Origin: Halalkalicoccus sp. CG83 | Lineage (GTDB): Archaea > Halobacteriota > Halobacteria > Halobacteriales > Halalkalicoccaceae | Length of the DNA stretch: 64,000 nt | Reading direction: 5' to 3' | Assembly: GCF_037081715.1 (NCBI RefSeq) | Contig: NZ_JAZDDH010000001.1 | Span: 1,674,001-1,738,000, forward strand | Part shown: positions 33,618 through 42,762 of the stretch, in pieces | Layout: each line of letters starts with the position of its first letter | Position numbering within the stretch: the stretch's first letter is position 1 | Position numbers and translations under genes: made by a program | The notes under the pieces: model-generated | Told to the model about the DNA's origin: nothing | The model's input: the letters and a program-made list of their open reading frames with translations, nothing else | The model's database searches: none

Positions 33618-33834
33618 ACCCGTACTGTTCACGAGTCCGTATAGGGTCTTACGGTGGCGTTGCGTCCCGAGGCAGGAGTCACGAACGGTCGCTCTCCGAA
33701 CATTGAAGCCCGGGACTCCCCTTCCTGCGGACGAACATGGTACGGGAGGGTCGGTCGCCGACGAACGCGAGTACGCCCCGGGGCCCACGGTCGCGACGGA
33801 TCGCGCGACGCGGACCGGCGTCTCGACCGGGACG

Positions 33835-35919
33835 ATGACCGGCGCCGACGAACGGCCCGGCAGCCAGCCGTCGGGCGGGGGCCGGCTGTCGCGTCGCGCG
33901 TATCTCCTCGCCGGCGGCGCCGCCGCCGTCGGAACGACCGCCGTTGCGGCCAGCGATCTCGTCTCGTCCCCGGCACCGAACCGAGAGCCGCATCCCGAGT
34001 CGGACGCACCTCCCACGTTCCTCTGGATGCACGCCCACTTCTGGCTCGAGCCGCGGATCCGGCAGAACCTCTTCGCGTTCGCGGACCGCCACGACATGGC
34101 CGTCGTCCTCTCGCAGCCCGGACCCACGAGGCGGCCGGACGCGGCGGTCGACGAGTTCATCGAGGGGCCGCTCACGGAGGCCAGCGAACGCGGGCTGTCT
34201 ACGTGGCTCGCGACCGGCGTGTTGAACTCGATGACGGCACCGGAGTTCGTCTCCGACGCGGAGAAGCGAGAGCGCCACCTGCAGGGACTGCGAACGCTCA
34301 CGGAGGCGTACGACGAGCGGTTTCCCGACGGCCGGGTCGTCCTCTGGCAGGAGGCGCCGATCTCCGGCTACTGGAGCAGCGATGGCCAGGTCTGGGACGC
34401 CGAATCGGTCGAGAACCTGCAGCGACACGGGCCGGCGATCTTCGAGGACCAGCGGCGGATCGTCAAGGAGGTCAGCGACGGCATCGACGTCGGCATCTTC
34501 CCTCACTTCACCTACGTCGTCGACTCGAAGAATCCGGAGGTGTTCGAGCAGTTGCTGGACGACCTCCGAGCGCGCGACGCCGTCCCCGACTTCACCTGTG
34601 TGGACTTCTACCGCGGCAACTACGAGCCACACGTCGGACCGACCGGCGCGAACGATGCCGTCCGATCGCTCATCGGGAACGCCCGTACCCACACCGACGA
34701 CCGCGAGGTCTTCTACATGGGACAGGCGCACACGAACAAGACGGGCTACACCCCCAGCAAGCAGTCGCTCCGGATGGACGTCCACGCCGCCGTTGACGCC
34801 GGCGCGGACTCGATCGGTTACTACGCGCGCTTCGCCTACTCGCCGTCGGATCCGGGTCGCTGTTTCGATCCGTTCATCCCGAAGACCGACACGAGCGATC
34901 AGTTCCGCGAGCGCCCGGAGGCCACCACGTACTCGCTCGGCCGCGATCGGTTCATATACGCGTACTCGCTTCTGTTCGGGCGCGAGGAGGGCTACGAGCG
35001 GTCCGGAACGTTCGACCTCTGGCTCGAGGGTTCGGGCCTCGATTTCCACGAGCACCGCCTGTGGCTCGAGACGGCGGCGGGCGAGCGGGAGTTCGTCGGC
35101 GACGTCAACGGCTATCTCGACACGGATCACCTCTACGACCCGCCACGCGACGACCACGTCTCCGTCCTCCACGCGCTCGACCGCGATCGGCATCTCGCCG
35201 ACGATGGAGAGGGAGCGGGGACGCTCTCGCTCCGGATCGAGACGCCCAACGACGCCACCGACGCGACGCTTCGCTCCGTCTCGGCCGTCCCGTTCGATCC
35301 CGATTCCTACGTCTCCGAACCCGAGGCGATGGGGCTCCTCGACGACGCCGACCCCGCGGCGTTCGCGCTGGGCCATCGACGGGTCGACGAACGGCTCGTA
35401 CCGGGCGAGTCGCTGACCCTCCGGCTCGACCTCGCACCCCCGGAAGAGACGGGTTCGATCGACGCCGTGCGCTACCCGGACGAGCGGGAGACGCTGCGCA
35501 GTCTGGAGGCGTTCGAGGCGGACGGCGGGTTCGACCCCGAGTCGGCGTTCGACCTCTGGGTCGCCGGCGACGGCCTGGCGGCGACCGCCGACCCCGGCGG
35601 CGACCGCGTCGTCCTCCTGCACGACGGCTCGGCGATCGACGCGGTCGAGCACAGCGCCGCGTCGTCCGCGTCGAACGGGGCGGCGGCGTTCTACGGCATC
35701 GACCGCGGGTCGCTGTTCAACGGCGAACGCGGGCGCGACCCCGCGTTCTCCGTCCGACTCGAGTCCGACGCCGGCGAGGCCGGTTCGGTCGACCGCGCCT
35801 ACGCGATGCCGTACTTCGGCCGCGGCAACCTGCTCACGCCCGCGAGGATCGCCTCGCTCGTCGAGGCGGACCCGGCGGGAGCGCGGAACTTCGCTCTGGG
35901 ACCGCTGGACGTGCCGTAG
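33835..35919 (+). CDS. Tat-exported protein of unknown function, barrel-like
   Basis: A 694-residue protein with a twin-arginine signal: RLSRRAYLLAGGAAAVGTTA. There is no lipobox at the expected place, so it is secreted or wall-associated. Residues 60-400 contain TFLWMHAHFWLEPRIRQNLF, VLWQEAPISGYWSS, FPHFTYVVDSKN and DSIGYYARFAYSPSDPG. The spacing of strands and the Glu in WQEAP fit a TIM barrel such as a glycoside-hydrolase-like domain, but no family is certain. Residues 420-694 are two similar beta-rich modules with FDLWLEGSGLDFHE and FDLWVAGDGLAATA as matching starts. A binding role is possible. The start at 33835 gives a standard Tat n-region. Confidence 0.75.
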   Translation: MTGADERPGSQPSGGGRLSRRAYLLAGGAAAVGTTAVAASDLVSSPAPNREPHPESDAPPTFLWMHAHFWLEPRIRQNLFAFADRHDMAVVLSQPGPTRRPDAAVDEFIEGPLTEASERGLSTWLATGVLNSMTAPEFVSDAEKRERHLQGLRTLTEAYDERFPDGRVVLWQEAPISGYWSSDGQVWDAESVENLQRHGPAIFEDQRRIVKEVSDGIDVGIFPHFTYVVDSKNPEVFEQLLDDLRARDAVPDFTCVDFYRGNYEPHVGPTGANDAVRSLIGNARTHTDDREVFYMGQAHTNKTGYTPSKQSLRMDVHAAVDAGADSIGYYARFAYSPSDPGRCFDPFIPKTDTSDQFRERPEATTYSLGRDRFIYAYSLLFGREEGYERSGTFDLWLEGSGLDFHEHRLWLETAAGEREFVGDVNGYLDTDHLYDPPRDDHVSVLHALDRDRHLADDGEGAGTLSLRIETPNDATDATLRSVSAVPFDPDSYVSEPEAMGLLDDADPAAFALGHRRVDERLVPGESLTLRLDLAPPEETGSIDAVRYPDERETLRSLEAFEADGGFDPESAFDLWVAGDGLAATADPGGDRVVLLHDGSAIDAVEHSAASSASNGAAAFYGIDRGSLFNGERGRDPAFSVRLESDAGEAGSVDRAYAMPYFGRGNLLTPARIASLVEADPAGARNFALGPLDVP

Positions 35920-35969
35920 GTTCCCGTTCGTGAGCGCTATGCGGCGAATCGTGGTCGTACCGGCTACGG

Positions 35970-36509
35970 CTACGCCGTCGGATCCCAGCCGACGAACTCC
36001 TCCTCGAGTTCGACGCCCAGCGCGTCGATGACGCCGCCGAGCGCGGCGTACCCCTCCGCGAGCGCCGCGATGCCGACCACCGCCGAGTCGTCGTACAGTT
36101 CGGCGATCGCGTCGTGGGTTCGGTCGTCGACCTCGCCGCGGACGACCGCGAGCGCGTAGCGCAGCAGGGTAGCCTCCTCCGGCTCCAGCGCGTCGAACTC
36201 GCCCGCCGAGACCGCCGCGATCGTCTCGTCGGTCACGCCCTCGCCGCGCGCGATTCGGACGTGTTGGTGCCACTCGTAGGCGTTGTCGATCTCGCGGGTG
36301 ACAGCCAGCACCACGAGCTCACGACGGCGATCCGAGAGCCCGCTGTCGCTCCACAGCGAGCCGAAGAAGCCCCGCATGCCGGCGAGTACCTCGGGGTTGT
36401 TGCCGAGCGCCTGGTAGACGTGGAGCGGGCGATCCTGGAGCGACGAGACGAGCAGGTCGCGGTGTTCCTCGGGGACGTCCTCGCTCTCGACGTACGGTAC
36501 GCGTGCCAT
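35970..36509 (-). CDS. Carboxymuconolactone decarboxylase/peroxidase-related (AhpD-like) protein
   Basis: A 179-residue all-alpha protein. REIDNAYEWHQHVRIARGEG marks the CMD/AhpD-like family. The AhpD-type CxxC is replaced by EWHQH, as in the decarboxylase and peroxidase-related branches that lack the cysteines. It may act on a gamma-lactone or on hydroperoxides; substrate unknown. The ATG at 36509 is chosen (MARVPYVESEDVP). Confidence 0.86.
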   Translation of the reverse strand: MARVPYVESEDVPEEHRDLLVSSLQDRPLHVYQALGNNPEVLAGMRGFFGSLWSDSGLSDRRRELVVLAVTREIDNAYEWHQHVRIARGEGVTDETIAAVSAGEFDALEPEEATLLRYALAVVRGEVDDRTHDAIAELYDDSAVVGIAALAEGYAALGGVIDALGVELEEEFVGWDPTA

Positions 36510-36697
36510 GCGAACGGGTTGAACGGACGGACGGTTAGTTCTGTGTACCGTGGTACGACGACGGTTCTGCACGACGGCCGTCGGGTGCATCCCGTCGTCG
36601 GTTTCGCTTAATGCCGGTCGGAGAGGCGTCACGACGGAGAGCTGCGTTCGTCGCCCGCCCGAACGACTTATCCGATCGCTCGAACCAGCATACGGGC

Positions 36698-37162
36698 ATG
36701 ACCGGGTCCGACTTCGACGGGTTCGACCACGACGCACACATGCGACGGGCGCTCGACCTCGCTCGCGAGGCCGCCGACCGTGGCGACCGACCGTTCGGCT
36801 CGGTGCTCGTCCGCGACGACCGGGTCGTGATGTCCGAGTCGAACCGCGTGGTCACGGAGGACGACGTTCGTCGCCATCCCGAACTCCACCTCGCCTACCG
36901 TGCCTGCCGGGAGCTGACCGACGAGGAACGCGCCGAGACGGTCATGTACACGAGCACGGAGCCGTGTCCGATGTGTGCCGGTGGGATGGCCAGTGCCGGG
37001 TTCGGACGGGTCGTCTACAGCGTCGCCGGCGACGAGCTCGCGGCGTTCACCGGCACCGCACCGTCGGTCCGATCGGCGGAGATCCTCGACGACCTCATCG
37101 ACGTCGCCGGTCCCGTTCTGAACGACGAGGGACGACGGCTCCACGAGACGTTCGACTGGTGA
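36698..37162 (+). CDS. Nucleoside/cytidine-type deaminase
   Basis: A 154-residue zinc-dependent deaminase. The metal and catalytic motifs are His60-Pro-Glu62 (HPELHLA) and PCPMC (Cys90 and Cys93), i.e. HxE and PCxxC. It resembles the TadA/GuaD-like group. It could deaminate guanine, cytosine or a tRNA adenosine; the sequence does not decide. A TATA-like cttat lies 28-31 bp before the ATG at 36698. Confidence 0.9.
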   Translation: MTGSDFDGFDHDAHMRRALDLAREAADRGDRPFGSVLVRDDRVVMSESNRVVTEDDVRRHPELHLAYRACRELTDEERAETVMYTSTEPCPMCAGGMASAGFGRVVYSVAGDELAAFTGTAPSVRSAEILDDLIDVAGPVLNDEGRRLHETFDW

Positions 37163-37342
37163 CCCCGCCGGCGAACTCGTGACCGGGGACCACGCCCCCC
37201 GATCGGGACGGTCGACGAACGCGTCCTTCGCGTTCGTGGGTTCCGAGAGCCCGCCGTCGAGGGTCGTAACGACGTCCGCTCCGTCGAGCGACGGGCGGAA
37301 AACCACAGCCGCTATGCGTCGCGCTTCCCACGGTTTGGACGA

Positions 37343-38278
37343 ATGAGCACGGTCGAGGTCTCACGTCCGAAGGCGTGGCTGATGGCCGCCCGCCCGCAGA
37401 CGCTGCCCGCGGCGGCCGCGCCGGTGATCGTCGGAAGCGGCCTCGCCGTCCACGACGGCCTCTTCGCCCCGCTGGCGGCGCTCGCGGCGCTGGTCGGCGC
37501 CGCGCTGATCCAGATCGGGACGAACTTCGCCAACGACTACTACGACGCGATCAAGGGCGCCGACACCGACGAGCGCCAGGGTTTCACCCGGGTCACCCAA
37601 TCGGGACTGATCGGCGCCGACGAGGTCAGGCGCGCGATGGTCGCGACGTTCGCGCTCGCGATTCTCGTGGGCACCTACCTCGTCTACGTCGGCGGCGTGC
37701 CGATCCTCGTGATCGGCCTCGCGAGCGTCGCGAGCGGGATCGCCTACACCGGAGGCCCCTACCCCTTCGGTTACCGCGGACTGGGCGACCTCTTCGTCTT
37801 CGTCTTCTTCGGCCTCGTCGCGGTGACGGGCACCTACTACGTCCAGGCCGCGGCGTTGCTCGCCGACCCGTTCCCGCTCTGGATCCCTCCCGAAACCGTG
37901 ACGAGCGAGGCGCTGCTCGCGAGCCTTCCGATCGCGGGGCTTTCGACGGCGATCCTCGTCGTGAACAACGTCCGCGACCTCGAGACCGATCGCAAGACCG
38001 GAAAGCGAACGCTCGCGGTGATGCTGGGCTACCGGTGGAGCCGGATCGAGTACGCGGCGCTGCTCGCGCTCGCCTACCTGGTTCCGCCGCTGCTGCTCGC
38101 CTACGGGTTCGGCGTATGGGTCCTCCTTCCCCTGGTGACGCTGCCGTACGCCGCCTCGATAGCCCGAACGGTCGCGACCCGGACGTCGGGCGATGCGCTC
38201 AACCCGGCGCTCGAACGGACGGGGAAACTGCTCGCCGCCTACGCGGTGCTGTCCGCGACGGGGCTGGTACTTTCGTGA
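37343..38278 (+). CDS. menA: DHNA polyprenyltransferase
   Basis: A 311-residue UbiA-family prenyltransferase that adds a polyprenyl chain to DHNA, giving demethylmenaquinone, in the membrane. The first Asp-rich motif is NFANDYYDAIKGADTDERQG and the second is NNVRDLETDRKTGKR. About eight TM segments are visible. It is the first gene of the menA-menC-menE cluster, and its TGA overlaps the menC GTG start. Confidence 0.95.
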   Translation: MSTVEVSRPKAWLMAARPQTLPAAAAPVIVGSGLAVHDGLFAPLAALAALVGAALIQIGTNFANDYYDAIKGADTDERQGFTRVTQSGLIGADEVRRAMVATFALAILVGTYLVYVGGVPILVIGLASVASGIAYTGGPYPFGYRGLGDLFVFVFFGLVAVTGTYYVQAAALLADPFPLWIPPETVTSEALLASLPIAGLSTAILVVNNVRDLETDRKTGKRTLAVMLGYRWSRIEYAALLALAYLVPPLLLAYGFGVWVLLPLVTLPYAASIARTVATRTSGDALNPALERTGKLLAAYAVLSATGLVLS

Positions 38279-39309
38279 CCCGGATCGAACGCCGCGCGTT
38301 CTCGCTGGCGCTCGACTCGCCGCTGTCGACGGCCGCCGGCGAGATCGACCGGCGGGAGGGGATCGCGATCCGCGTCGGCGACGACCCTCGAGGAGTCGGC
38401 GAGGCGACCCCGCTGCCGGGCTGGACCGAGTCGTTCGAGGGCTGTCGAACGGCGCTCTCGGGCGTTTCGGAGTCCGATCCACGGGCAGCGCTCGCGGACC
38501 TCGACGGTCGACCCGCCACCCGGCACGGTCTCTCGCTCGCGATCGCCGATCGGGAGGCACGACGTGCAGGCGTTCCGCTGTATCGTCATCTCGGGGGAAA
38601 ACGGCGCGTCGAGCGGCTGGCGGTCAACGCCACCGTCGGCGACGGATCCATCGAGGAGACGGTCGAGGCCGCCACGAACGCGATCGCCGAGGGATTCGAG
38701 ACGATCAAGTGCAAGATCGGCTCCCGTCCGCTCGACGAGGATCTCGAACGCGTTCGGGCAGTGTACGATGCCGTCAGCGACGTCGCGTTGCGTCTCGACG
38801 CGAACGGCGCGTGGGATCGGCGGGAGGCGGATCGAGCGCTCGACGCGCTCGCGAATCTCGACGTCGAGTACGTCGAACAGCCCCTCCCCGCGGACGACGT
38901 CGCGGGCCACCGCGCACTCGCCGGCGGGCCGGTGCCGATCGCCCTCGACGAGACGCTGGCCGACCGGAGCCCCGACGGGATCGACTCGCTCGTCGATGCC
39001 GCCGACGTGCTGGTCCTGAAGCCGATGGCGCTCGGCGGTCCGGATCGTACGCTCGATATCGGTCGCCGCATGCAGGACGAGGGACTCGGTATCGTGATCA
39101 CGACGACGATCGACGCCGTGATCGCCCGAACGGGCGCGATCCACGTCGCGGCGGCGCTCGACGTCGAGCGGGCCTGCGGGCTGGCGACCGCAGACCTGCT
39201 CGAGGAGGACATCGGAACGGATCCCGCGACCGTTCGCGACGGGAAGATCGCCGTCCCGCAAGCAGCGGGCCTGGGAACGGACGGCCCATGGGGTGGCGGG
39301 GATGCGTGA
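38275..39309 (+). CDS. menC: o-Succinylbenzoate synthase
   Basis: A 344-residue enolase-superfamily enzyme that dehydrates SHCHC to OSB. It has the catalytic Lys in FETIKCKIGSRPLDEDLERV, metal ligands in LRLDANGAWDRREAD, EYVEQPLP and PIALDETLAD, and the second lysine in VLVLKPMALGGPDR. It starts with GTG at 38275 overlapping the menA stop (GTGA), so translation is coupled. Family length is 320-370. Confidence 0.94.
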   Translation: MTRIERRAFSLALDSPLSTAAGEIDRREGIAIRVGDDPRGVGEATPLPGWTESFEGCRTALSGVSESDPRAALADLDGRPATRHGLSLAIADREARRAGVPLYRHLGGKRRVERLAVNATVGDGSIEETVEAATNAIAEGFETIKCKIGSRPLDEDLERVRAVYDAVSDVALRLDANGAWDRREADRALDALANLDVEYVEQPLPADDVAGHRALAGGPVPIALDETLADRSPDGIDSLVDAADVLVLKPMALGGPDRTLDIGRRMQDEGLGIVITTTIDAVIARTGAIHVAAALDVERACGLATADLLEEDIGTDPATVRDGKIAVPQAAGLGTDGPWGGGDA

Positions 39310-40768
39310 CCTCCTGCGCTACCAGCGCCACGCCGCCCCGCGTTCGACGGCACTGATCGACGCCCGGTCGGACGAACGATGGACCTACGCGGAACTCGAC
39401 GAACGGGTCGATCGGACGGCCGGGCGGCTTCGCTCACTGGGGCTCGAAGCGGGCGACCAGCTCGGCGCTCTCCTCGACGGCTCGCCGGCGTTCGTCCGGC
39501 TGCTACACGCGGCGTGGCGGATCGGCGCGCTCTTCGTCCCGCTGAACACGCGTCTCTCGAAGCCGGAGCTGCGGGCACAGACCGATCGGGTCGACCTCGA
39601 CGCGTTCGTCCACGACGACGAACCGTCGGAGACGGAACTCGGGAGCGTTCCGGTTCGATCCGTGGAGGGTTCCGGCTCGCTCGCCGAGGAGCAGGACGTC
39701 GAGTCCTCGCCGACCGATCGGTCCCTCGACGATCCCAGGACGATGCTCTTCACGTCCGGAACGACCGGGGAGCCGAAGGCTGTCGTCCTCACCGCGCGGA
39801 ACCTGCTCGCGAGCGCGGTCGCCTCCGCCTTCCGGATGGGGGTGCTCCCCGACGATCGGTGGTACGATCCCCTCCCTCCGTACCACATGGGCGGGCTCGC
39901 GCCGATCGTCCGCTCGGCGCTCTACGGGACGTGCGTCGTCCTCGGAGGCGAGTTCGACGCCGAGCGGGCGCTCGACGATCTCCGCTCCCACGAGGCGACC
40001 GGGGTCTCGCTCGTGCCGACGATGCTCGCTCGGCTGCTCGACGCCGGCGACCTTCCGGACTCGTTGCGGTTCGTCCTCACGGGGGGTGCGCCGACGCCCC
40101 GCGAGCTGATCGAGCGCTGCGAGGGCCGCGGCGTGCCGATCCACCCCACCTACGGCATGACCGAGACGGCCTCGCAGGTCGCCACCGCCCGCCCCGAGGA
40201 GGCGTTCTCCCGTCCCGAGCGGGTCGGCCGTCCGCTGGCGTTCACCCGGGTGCGGGCGGTCGACGACGGGGAGCCGTTGGCGACGGGCGAGCCGGGCGAG
40301 CTCGTCGTCAGCGGGCCGACCGTCTCGTCCGGCTACTACGGCAACCCCGAGGCGACCCACGCGGCGTTCGGTTCGGAGGGCTATCGGACGGGCGACGTGG
40401 GCGTGGTCGAGGCCGACGGCTCGCTACGGGTGATCGGCCGGGTCGACGACGTGGTGATCACGGGCGGCGAGAACGTCCATCCCGCCGAGGTCGCGACCGT
40501 CCTTCGCTCACATCCCGCCGTCGAGGACGCGGCCGTCGTCGGCCTTCCGGATCCGAAGTGGGGCGAGCGCGTCTGTGCGCTGGTCGTCGCCGATGGCGTA
40601 ACGGAGGGTGAGCTTCGCTCGTTCTGCGAGGGGCGCCTCGCCGACTACAAGCGCCCGAAGACGATCGCCTTCGCCGACGCGCTTCCCCGTACGGCCTCCG
40701 GGACGGTCGACCGCGAGGCCGTTCGCGAGCTTCTCCGCGACCGTTCGCGTTCAGAGCGCCTCGAGTAG
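39293..40768 (+). CDS. menE: o-Succinylbenzoate--CoA ligase
   Basis: A 491-residue adenylate-forming enzyme activating OSB to OSB-CoA. It shows the P-loop-like motif LFTSGTTGEPKAVVLTARNL, YGMTETASQVATARPEEAFS, GYRTGDVGVVEADGSLRVIG and the catalytic Lys at YKRPKTIAFADALPRTASGT. The start overlaps the menC end; either the ATG at 39293 or the one at 39302 is possible. The 3' end overlaps the convergent aminotransferase gene by 18 bp. Confidence 0.94.
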   Translation: MAGMRDLLRYQRHAAPRSTALIDARSDERWTYAELDERVDRTAGRLRSLGLEAGDQLGALLDGSPAFVRLLHAAWRIGALFVPLNTRLSKPELRAQTDRVDLDAFVHDDEPSETELGSVPVRSVEGSGSLAEEQDVESSPTDRSLDDPRTMLFTSGTTGEPKAVVLTARNLLASAVASAFRMGVLPDDRWYDPLPPYHMGGLAPIVRSALYGTCVVLGGEFDAERALDDLRSHEATGVSLVPTMLARLLDAGDLPDSLRFVLTGGAPTPRELIERCEGRGVPIHPTYGMTETASQVATARPEEAFSRPERVGRPLAFTRVRAVDDGEPLATGEPGELVVSGPTVSSGYYGNPEATHAAFGSEGYRTGDVGVVEADGSLRVIGRVDDVVITGGENVHPAEVATVLRSHPAVEDAAVVGLPDPKWGERVCALVVADGVTEGELRSFCEGRLADYKRPKTIAFADALPRTASGTVDREAVRELLRDRSRSERLE

Positions 40769-41860
40769 CGCGTCGACGTCCGCTTCGGTGTTGACCGCGT
40801 GGACCGACGCCCGGACTGCCCCCGTTGGAAGGCTCCTGACGCGTATCCCCTCGTCCCCGAGTCGTTCGACGGTCGTCTCCGGGTCCTCGACGGCGAACGT
40901 CACTAGCCCGCTCTCGTACTCGCGAGGACTCAGTAGGCGCTCCTCGCCGAGTCCTTCCTTGAGCCGGTCGGTGAGCTCCTCGATGCGTGACTCGATCGCG
41001 CCGTAGCCGATCGCGTCCATCGTCCCGATCGCCTCGCGAAGGCCGACGTAGGGCGCGGGGTTCGTGGTCCCGATCTCCAGGCGCCGAGCGCCCGGGTGGA
41101 ACTCGTAGACGTCCGCGTCGGGCTCCGCGACGCTCCGGTAGCCCACCGACCGGGGCTCCAGTTCGGCGAGAAAGTCCTCCGAGACGTGGAGAAACCCGGC
41201 GCCCCAGGGTCCAAGGAGCCACTTGTGACCCGCGGCGGCGACGGCGTCGGCGTTCCATCCGGTGACGTTCATCTCCGCCTGGCCCGGCAGCTGGACGGCG
41301 TCGACGAGCACCCGTGTGCCGACGTCGTGGGCGACGTCGACCAGTTCCCGGACCGGAAGGCGGGTCCCGTGGGTCCAGGTGAGCGCGCTGAAACAGACCA
41401 GCCGGGCGTCCGAGACCGCCTCCGCGTAAGCGTCGGGGTCGATTCTCCCACTCTCGGTCTCGAGGACGCGTACCTCCAGGTCGTGGAGGTCGGCGAGACG
41501 CTGCCAGGGGAGGATCCCCGCGGAGTGTTCGAGGTCCGTCCGGACGACGACGTCGCCCGGCTCCCAGTCGATCGCGCTCGCGACCCGGTTGATCCCGTCC
41601 GTAGTGCTCTGGGTGAGCGCGATCGACTCCTCCTCGACGTTCAGCAGACCGGCGACCGCCTCGCGGGCCTCGGCGTAGGCGCGATCGGCCGCGGCGTACA
41701 TCCCCTCCCCGCGGGGTGAGTCGTACTCGTGGTGAGCGAGAAAGTCGGTGGCGGCCTCGACGACGCGACGGGGGCTCGGCCCGCTCGCGCCCGTGTTGAG
41801 GTAGACCGTTCCCTCGTCGTCGAACCCGGGCGTCTCGGCGCGGAGCTCCTCGGGTGTCAT
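40751..41860 (-). CDS. Class V PLP-dependent aminotransferase/cysteine-desulfurase-like protein
   Basis: A 369-residue fold-type I PLP enzyme. The PLP Schiff-base lysine is Lys213 (AAAGHKWLLGPWGAG). Other fits are YLNTGASGPSPRRVVEAATD, SIALTQSTTDGINRVASAID and LVDAVQLPGQAEMNVTGWNA. It resembles the isopenicillin-N-epimerase/SufS-like class. The cysteine of cysteine desulfurases could not be confirmed, so desulfurase activity is not claimed. It overlaps menE tail to tail by 18 bp. Confidence 0.9.
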   Translation of the reverse strand: MTPEELRAETPGFDDEGTVYLNTGASGPSPRRVVEAATDFLAHHEYDSPRGEGMYAAADRAYAEAREAVAGLLNVEEESIALTQSTTDGINRVASAIDWEPGDVVVRTDLEHSAGILPWQRLADLHDLEVRVLETESGRIDPDAYAEAVSDARLVCFSALTWTHGTRLPVRELVDVAHDVGTRVLVDAVQLPGQAEMNVTGWNADAVAAAGHKWLLGPWGAGFLHVSEDFLAELEPRSVGYRSVAEPDADVYEFHPGARRLEIGTTNPAPYVGLREAIGTMDAIGYGAIESRIEELTDRLKEGLGEERLLSPREYESGLVTFAVEDPETTVERLGDEGIRVRSLPTGAVRASVHAVNTEADVDALLEAL

Positions 41861-41920
41861 GGGCGGGCTTCGACGGGCACGACCATCAGTCCTCCCGATC
41901 GACGATCGACCGACGGTCAA

Positions 41921-41928
41921 CTTTAAAC
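41921..41928 (+). promoter_or_regulatory. TATA box of the 41952 gene
   Basis: The element ctttaaac lies 24-31 bp before the ATG at 41952, consistent with a leaderless mRNA. Confidence 0.6.
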
Positions 41929-41951
41929 GCCTCGCCGCGCGAGAGTACGGT

Positions 41952-42302
41952 ATGAGCGCCGCCGAGACCGAAGCCGAGCTGTCGGAGGACGAGCACGAAG
42001 GGCTCGAACTCGTCCGTGAGAGCGGAGGGATCCACCAGAGCGACTTCTGGAAGGAGCTCGGCGTCTCATCCCGAAAGGGGAGTCGCATCGTCGAGAAGCT
42101 CGCCCGAAACGATCTGATCGAACGACACGAGACGGTCTACAACGGACACAACACCTACCTCCTCACCCCGACCGCCCGGGACCTCGACTTCTCGCTGCTG
42201 ATGGCCGGCGACATGCTCTCGCCGTTCATCGGCGAGGAGGAGATCAACCCTCAGAGCGACGCGTTCTCCCAGTGGATGATGAACCTCGCGTACGAGGGCT
42301 GA
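41952..42302 (+). CDS. Helix-turn-helix regulator
   Basis: A 116-residue acidic protein with a winged helix: EGLELVRESGGIHQSDFWKE then LGVSSRKGSRIVEKLARNDL and IERHETVYNGHNTYLLTP. A short tail ends MMNLAYEG. The Lrp/MarR-like domain suggests a DNA-binding role. Haloarchaeal relatives are common and mostly uncharacterised. A perfect 12-3-12 palindrome lies 60 bp after its stop (42363-42389). Confidence 0.87.
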   Translation: MSAAETEAELSEDEHEGLELVRESGGIHQSDFWKELGVSSRKGSRIVEKLARNDLIERHETVYNGHNTYLLTPTARDLDFSLLMAGDMLSPFIGEEEINPQSDAFSQWMMNLAYEG

Positions 42303-42362
42303 CGACGATCTCCTCCGATTCGATCGAACGAACGTCCAGCTATCGCTTCGTAACGTGGATAT

Positions 42363-42389
42363 CGATCGATCATGCACCATGATCGATCG
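42363..42389. promoter_or_regulatory. Perfect inverted repeat, operator or terminator candidate
   Basis: The left arm cgatcgatcatg (42363-42374) and right arm catgatcgatcg (42378-42389) are perfect complements around a cac spacer. It lies between the winged-helix gene stop and the zinc-ribbon start (42444), about 24 bp before that gene's TATA box. Confidence 0.65.
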
Positions 42390-42412
42390 GTATACATCTA
42401 ATAACTACGACA

Positions 42413-42420
42413 TGTTTAAC
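42413..42420 (+). promoter_or_regulatory. TATA box of the zinc-ribbon gene
   Basis: The element tgtttaac lies 24-31 bp before the ATG at 42444. Confidence 0.55.
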
Positions 42421-42443
42421 CGGTTTCGGCGACTATCGATCGT

Positions 42444-42638
42444 ATGAACTGTCCGAAATGCGCCGAATCGATGGCCGAAACGTACGGATACCACGTCTGC
42501 ACTCGCTGCGGTTACCTTCCCGTACAGGGATCCGGGGCCTGTCAGGTGACGAAGGCGAAACACCTCGTCGGACTCGTTCGCCGGCTCTTTGGCGGCCGTG
42601 GCGGATCGTCGTTCCCCACCTCCCGAAAGGCCGAGTAA
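42444..42638 (+). CDS. Small zinc-ribbon protein
   Basis: A 64-residue protein starting MNCPKCAESMAETYGYHVCT. CPKC at residues 3-6 and CTRC at 19-22 form one zinc ribbon. The basic Arg-rich tail (LVRRLFGGRGG) suggests nucleic-acid contact. The function is unknown. It has its own TATA box. Confidence 0.75.
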   Translation: MNCPKCAESMAETYGYHVCTRCGYLPVQGSGACQVTKAKHLVGLVRRLFGGRGGSSFPTSRKAE

Positions 42639-42762
42639 CCCGCTTAGTCCTCTCCTGCGCTCGCCGCACGAACGATTTCCTCTCACCGAACCCGGCCCGA
42701 CGAACCGGAGACCGACGGCCCACCTATCGATCCCGCCGCCGGCCGAGCGATGGAACGCGATC

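Noticed and set aside
33580-33834. Longer N-terminus of the Tat-exported protein
   Set aside because: It would bury the twin-arginine signal 100 residues into the protein; the ATG at 33835 gives a standard signal n-region.
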